The position numbers and the translations under genes were made by a program. 7,393 nt of DNA. It comes from Oscillospiraceae bacterium (GTDB lineage: Bacteria; Bacillota; Clostridia; Oscillospirales; Oscillospiraceae). Within the stretch, counting starts at the first letter, position 1; the number at the start of each line of letters is the position of its first letter. The stretch lies in the NCBI GenBank assembly GCA_009785655.1, contig WQVW01000075.1, positions 1 through 7,393 on the forward strand, in the 5' to 3' direction. The notes under the pieces are model-generated. The model made no database searches, had not been told where the DNA came from, and saw only the letters and a list, made by a program, of their open reading frames with translations. Positions 5,875 through 7,393 of this stretch are shown one piece after another.

Positions 5875-5883
5875 ATTTTGCAT

Positions 5884-6711
5884 ATGGGTGGACAATTACA
5901 AGGTAAAGTCGCGTTAATCACTGGCGGCGGCAGCGGCATCGGTGCCGCGATCGCTATACGTTTCGTCAATGAGGGCGCGAAAATCGTTATCACCGGCCGC
6001 CGGAAAGAGGCACTGGCCGACACCGTCGCAGCATGTCCGGAAGGCACTGTGCTGCCATTCGCCGGGGATGTGCAAAAACCAGAAGACTGCAAAGCCATGG
6101 TTGAAGCAACCGTCAAATTCGGCGGAAAAATCGACATTTTGGTCAACAACGCCGCCATCGACACACCGGCAACAATCACAGATATGCCGCTGGAGCAATG
6201 GGACAGCATTATAAAAACAAATCTATATGGCCCATTCTATCTGATGCAAGCGGCACTTCCGCACATGATGGAAGCGAAAAGCGGCTCCATCGTCAGTGTT
6301 GCCTCCCTTGCGGGATTGCGCCGTATCCCAGCCATGGCAGCTTACTGCTCATCAAAATCCGGCTTGATCGGTCTCACACAGCAAGCCGCGCTGGATTACG
6401 GCAAGTACAACATCCGTGCCAACGTGGTCGCCCCCGGTGCAACACGCACAGCGATGCTTGAAAAAGCAATGGAACCACTGGCCGCATCGCTGAACACCGA
6501 TATTGACGGCGCGTTCGGCTTCTTCACACGCTTTAATCCACTGCCCCGCCCGGCCACATCGGAAGAAATCACCGGTGCTGTGGTGTTCTTTGCCAGCGAC
6601 GATTCCGCTGTCATCACCGGCACGGTACTGCCTGTCGATTCAGGTGCCTGCCTGGTTGACCCGAACGCCTCCGCCATGGCCAGCGGCGGCATGACCGAGT
6701 GGAACGGCTAA
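5884..6711 (+). CDS. Short-chain dehydrogenase/reductase (classical SDR)
   Basis: This 275-residue NAD(P)(H)-dependent oxidoreductase has a Rossmann fold and is probably cytoplasmic. All classical SDR motifs are present: TGGGSGIG at 13-20 (cofactor glycine motif), Asp62-Val63 (adenine pocket), NNAA at 88-91, and the catalytic tetrad Asn113, Ser141, Tyr154, Lys158 (YCSSK), with the normal 13-residue Ser-Tyr spacing. Arg39-Arg40 after the second strand, with no acidic residue there, suggests NADP(H). It is slightly longer than the usual 245-255, with an extended segment near 200-220 and a tail after the usual terminal strand. That strand reads PVDSGA where many relatives have VDGG. The best family match is FabG-like/glucose-dehydrogenase-like SDRs, but the substrate cannot be read from sequence. 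The gene has its own promoter and no co-transcribed neighbour, so context gives no pathway. A weak 5-bp inverted repeat after the stop is not a convincing terminator. Confidence 0.92.
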   Translation: MGGQLQGKVALITGGGSGIGAAIAIRFVNEGAKIVITGRRKEALADTVAACPEGTVLPFAGDVQKPEDCKAMVEATVKFGGKIDILVNNAAIDTPATITDMPLEQWDSIIKTNLYGPFYLMQAALPHMMEAKSGSIVSVASLAGLRRIPAMAAYCSSKSGLIGLTQQAALDYGKYNIRANVVAPGATRTAMLEKAMEPLAASLNTDIDGAFGFFTRFNPLPRPATSEEITGAVVFFASDDSAVITGTVLPVDSGACLVDPNASAMASGGMTEWNG

Positions 6712-6752
6712 GTAAACTGCATAGATTGATTCCCCGGTAATCTCTTCTGTCA

Positions 6753-6781
6753 TTGACAAATCCGTCAATACGTGCTATACT
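6753..6781 (+). promoter_or_regulatory. Strong promoter leading into a gene-free structured region
   Basis: Exact TTGACA (6753-6758), 17 nt, TATACT (6776-6781), with an extended -10 TG at 6773-6774. The start point would be near A6788. An inverted repeat ATTGAC-6 nt-GTCAAT (6752-6757/6764-6769) overlaps the -35 box and could be an operator. No plus-strand coding gene follows. Confidence 0.8.
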
Positions 6782-6843
6782 GTAGACATAAAAAGGAACT
6801 GCCGCTTTTCGTAGGGCGGCTCAGTCCTAAAACACTAGGTTTT

Positions 6844-6880
6844 GAGACGCCTTAGAAGCTAAGGCGTCTCTTGTCATTCA
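6844..6880 (+). terminator. 12-bp GC-rich hairpin, possible terminator of the small RNA
   Basis: GAGACGCCTTAG, loop AAG, CTAAGGCGTCTC forms a perfect 12-bp stem. The tail TTGTCATTCA is only moderately T-rich, so termination may be partial. Confidence 0.5.
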
Positions 6881-6909
6881 TCTTCGTTAAACAATTTGTA
6901 ACAAAGAGC

Positions 6910-6946
6910 AAAGGACTTTATGATGAAATATCATAAAGTCCTTTTT
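6910..6946 (+). terminator. Intrinsic terminator between convergent units
   Basis: AAAGGACTTTATGAT (6910-6924) pairs perfectly with ATCATAAAGTCCTTT (6930-6944) around GAAAT, with TTTTT at 6942-6946. It is best read as a plus-strand terminator. On the minus strand the same stem lies 18 nt past the orf77 stop, but its tail (TTTGCTCTTTG) is poorer, so it may act in both directions. Confidence 0.85.
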
Positions 6947-6962
6947 ATCATTTTCGTATAAA

Positions 6963-7196
6963 CTATTTGAAGAAAAAGCTCAACCCGGAGAACAACGCTG
7001 CCGTTCCTGCACTGCTTGCCGCTCTTCCTGCCAGCGCGGCAGTTTGTGCCTGTAAAAGCAACGCTTCTTCGCTGTTTTCTTCCAGTTTCCATCTATGTAG
7101 TTGTTCCTCATAGAGGTTTACAGCTTCTTTCCATGATTCGGCTCTGTGGTCAGCGACAGGTAACGCCGCTTTGTATTGTGTTAATTTCAACCTCAC
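6963..7196 (-). CDS. Small protein of unknown function downstream of folC (77 aa)
   Basis: I do not recognise this protein. The GTG at 7196-7194 overlaps the folC stop as GTGA, the usual arrangement for translational coupling, and gives 77 residues. The middle (about 20-50) is charged and probably helical (SWKEAVNLYEEQLHRWK). It is followed by a small-residue stretch rich in Ala, Gly and Ser and a C-terminus ending GLSFFFK. There is no signal peptide, no cysteine and no clear membrane span. A frame-compatible ATG at 7253 would give 96 residues but would lie wholly inside folC. The GTG lacks a strong ribosome binding site, with only GGGAAGCG about 10 nt upstream, which fits coupling. It ends 18 nt before the 6910-6944 hairpin. 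It could be a real small gene or a chance reading frame at the end of an operon. Confidence 0.5.
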   Translation of the reverse strand: MRLKLTQYKAALPVADHRAESWKEAVNLYEEQLHRWKLEENSEEALLLQAQTAALAGRAASSAGTAALFSGLSFFFK

Positions 7197-7393
7197 AATG
7201 AAAAATACGCTTCCCGTATATCCCCTGAAAAATATAGCGAACCTATCGCACATACTACACCGTCTTTGCCTGCTTGGCAGATACCTTCCGCGACGCCTGC
7301 TTTCACCGTGTCAAACGCGGTAACTGGCACGCCGAAAACTTTCAGTTTCTCTGCCAGTGTTTTCACGTCCATCGCACGCGGATAGTTCGGGCG
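7193..7393 (-). CDS. folC: Folylpolyglutamate synthase / dihydrofolate synthase, C-terminal end (runs off right edge)
   Basis: The last 66 residues of an open frame enter from the right edge. They match the C-terminal (Mur-ligase C-type) domain of FolC. RPNYPRAMD corresponds to the segment after the third beta strand, AFDTVKAGVAEGICQAGKDGVV to the following helix and loop, and CAIGSLYFSGDIREAYF to the characteristic terminal strand (family form xGSLYxxGxxR). FolC adds glutamates to folates in the cytoplasm, retaining them and making them better substrates. The catalytic ATP-binding part lies outside the window, so activity cannot be judged. The TGA stop overlaps the GTG of the 77-residue ORF by GTGA. 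Another Mur-ligase family member is unlikely given the terminal motif. Confidence 0.85.
   Translation of the reverse strand, partial: RPNYPRAMDVKTLAEKLKVFGVPVTAFDTVKAGVAEGICQAGKDGVVCAIGSLYFSGDIREAYFSL

Larger units (their letters stand above)
6788..6946 (+). ncRNA. Candidate orphan structured small RNA
   Basis: A strong promoter is followed by dense secondary structure and no credible ORF. First comes a hairpin at 6794-6828 (AGG/CCT, ACTG/CAGT, CCGC/GCGG, small bulges, 10-nt loop). Next is a small stem AAAAC/GTTTT around 6829-6843, then a perfect 12-bp hairpin GAGACGCCTTAG/CTAAGGCGTCTC (6844-6855/6859-6870) with a moderately T-rich tail. The RNA could end there (about 85-95 nt) or at the stronger terminator ending at 6946 (about 160 nt). 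It does not match a riboswitch or housekeeping RNA that I recognise. Alternative: the first hairpin read on the minus strand is itself followed by TTTTT (6794-6790), so part of this region may be a terminator for folC/orf77 transcription. Confidence 0.5.

Noticed and set aside
5716..5883. N-terminal extension of the SDR gene from 5716
   Set aside because: The added 56 codons run through the right-hand repeat unit and the promoter. A perfect AGGAGG precedes ATG 5884, where SDR homology begins.
7197..7253. ATG at 7253 as start of the small ORF after folC
   Set aside because: It would place 19 codons entirely within the folC reading frame and has no ribosome binding site. The GTGA overlap at 7196 is the normal coupled arrangement.

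Overview
The window looks like a chromosomal segment of a Bacillota, probably a member of Clostridia. Grounds for this are strong AGGAGG-type ribosome binding sites on nearly every gene, several near-perfect sigma-A promoters, a Firmicutes-style Mn2+ riboswitch ending in an intrinsic terminator, a TTG start codon and moderate GC content. The taxonomic placement is an inference. No tRNA, rRNA, CRISPR array, transposase or phage gene is visible.

Layout. (1) 1-1077, minus: the N-terminal 359 residues of an acetolactate synthase large subunit (ilvB), running off the left edge. (2) 1078-1338, minus: its control region, with a strong promoter, a 32-residue leader peptide very rich in Ile/Val/Leu, a candidate antiterminator and an intrinsic terminator just before the ilvB ribosome binding site. 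This has the anatomy of a ribosome-mediated attenuator. (3) 1370-2761, minus: a lipoprotein with a glycerophosphodiester phosphodiesterase-like domain and a C-terminal copper-amine-oxidase-N ('stalk') type domain. (4) 2762-3048: a divergent intergenic region with back-to-back promoters; the plus-strand one is a perfect TTGACA-17-TATAAT followed by a yybP-ykoY Mn2+ riboswitch and its terminator. (5) 3049-5646, plus: an 865-residue P2-type cation ATPase starting at TTG, predicted to export Mn2+. (6) 5653-5797: a pair of inverted, palindromic REP-like repeats with covarying hairpins. (7) 5884-6711, plus: a short-chain dehydrogenase/reductase with its own promoter. (8) 6753-6946, plus: a strong promoter that leads into no gene but into a densely structured stretch and terminators, a candidate orphan small RNA. 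(9) 6963-7393, minus: the end of folC (folylpolyglutamate synthase), overlapping by a GTGA a small unknown ORF of 77 residues.

How it works together. Two units are controlled by RNA in their leaders: ilvB by supply of charged branched-chain tRNAs (through leader-peptide translation) and the ATPase by intracellular Mn2+ (through an ON riboswitch). The lipoprotein and the ATPase are divergently transcribed from promoters only a dozen bases apart. The SDR, the candidate small RNA and folC/orf77 look like independent units; the last two converge on a shared hairpin at 6910-6944.
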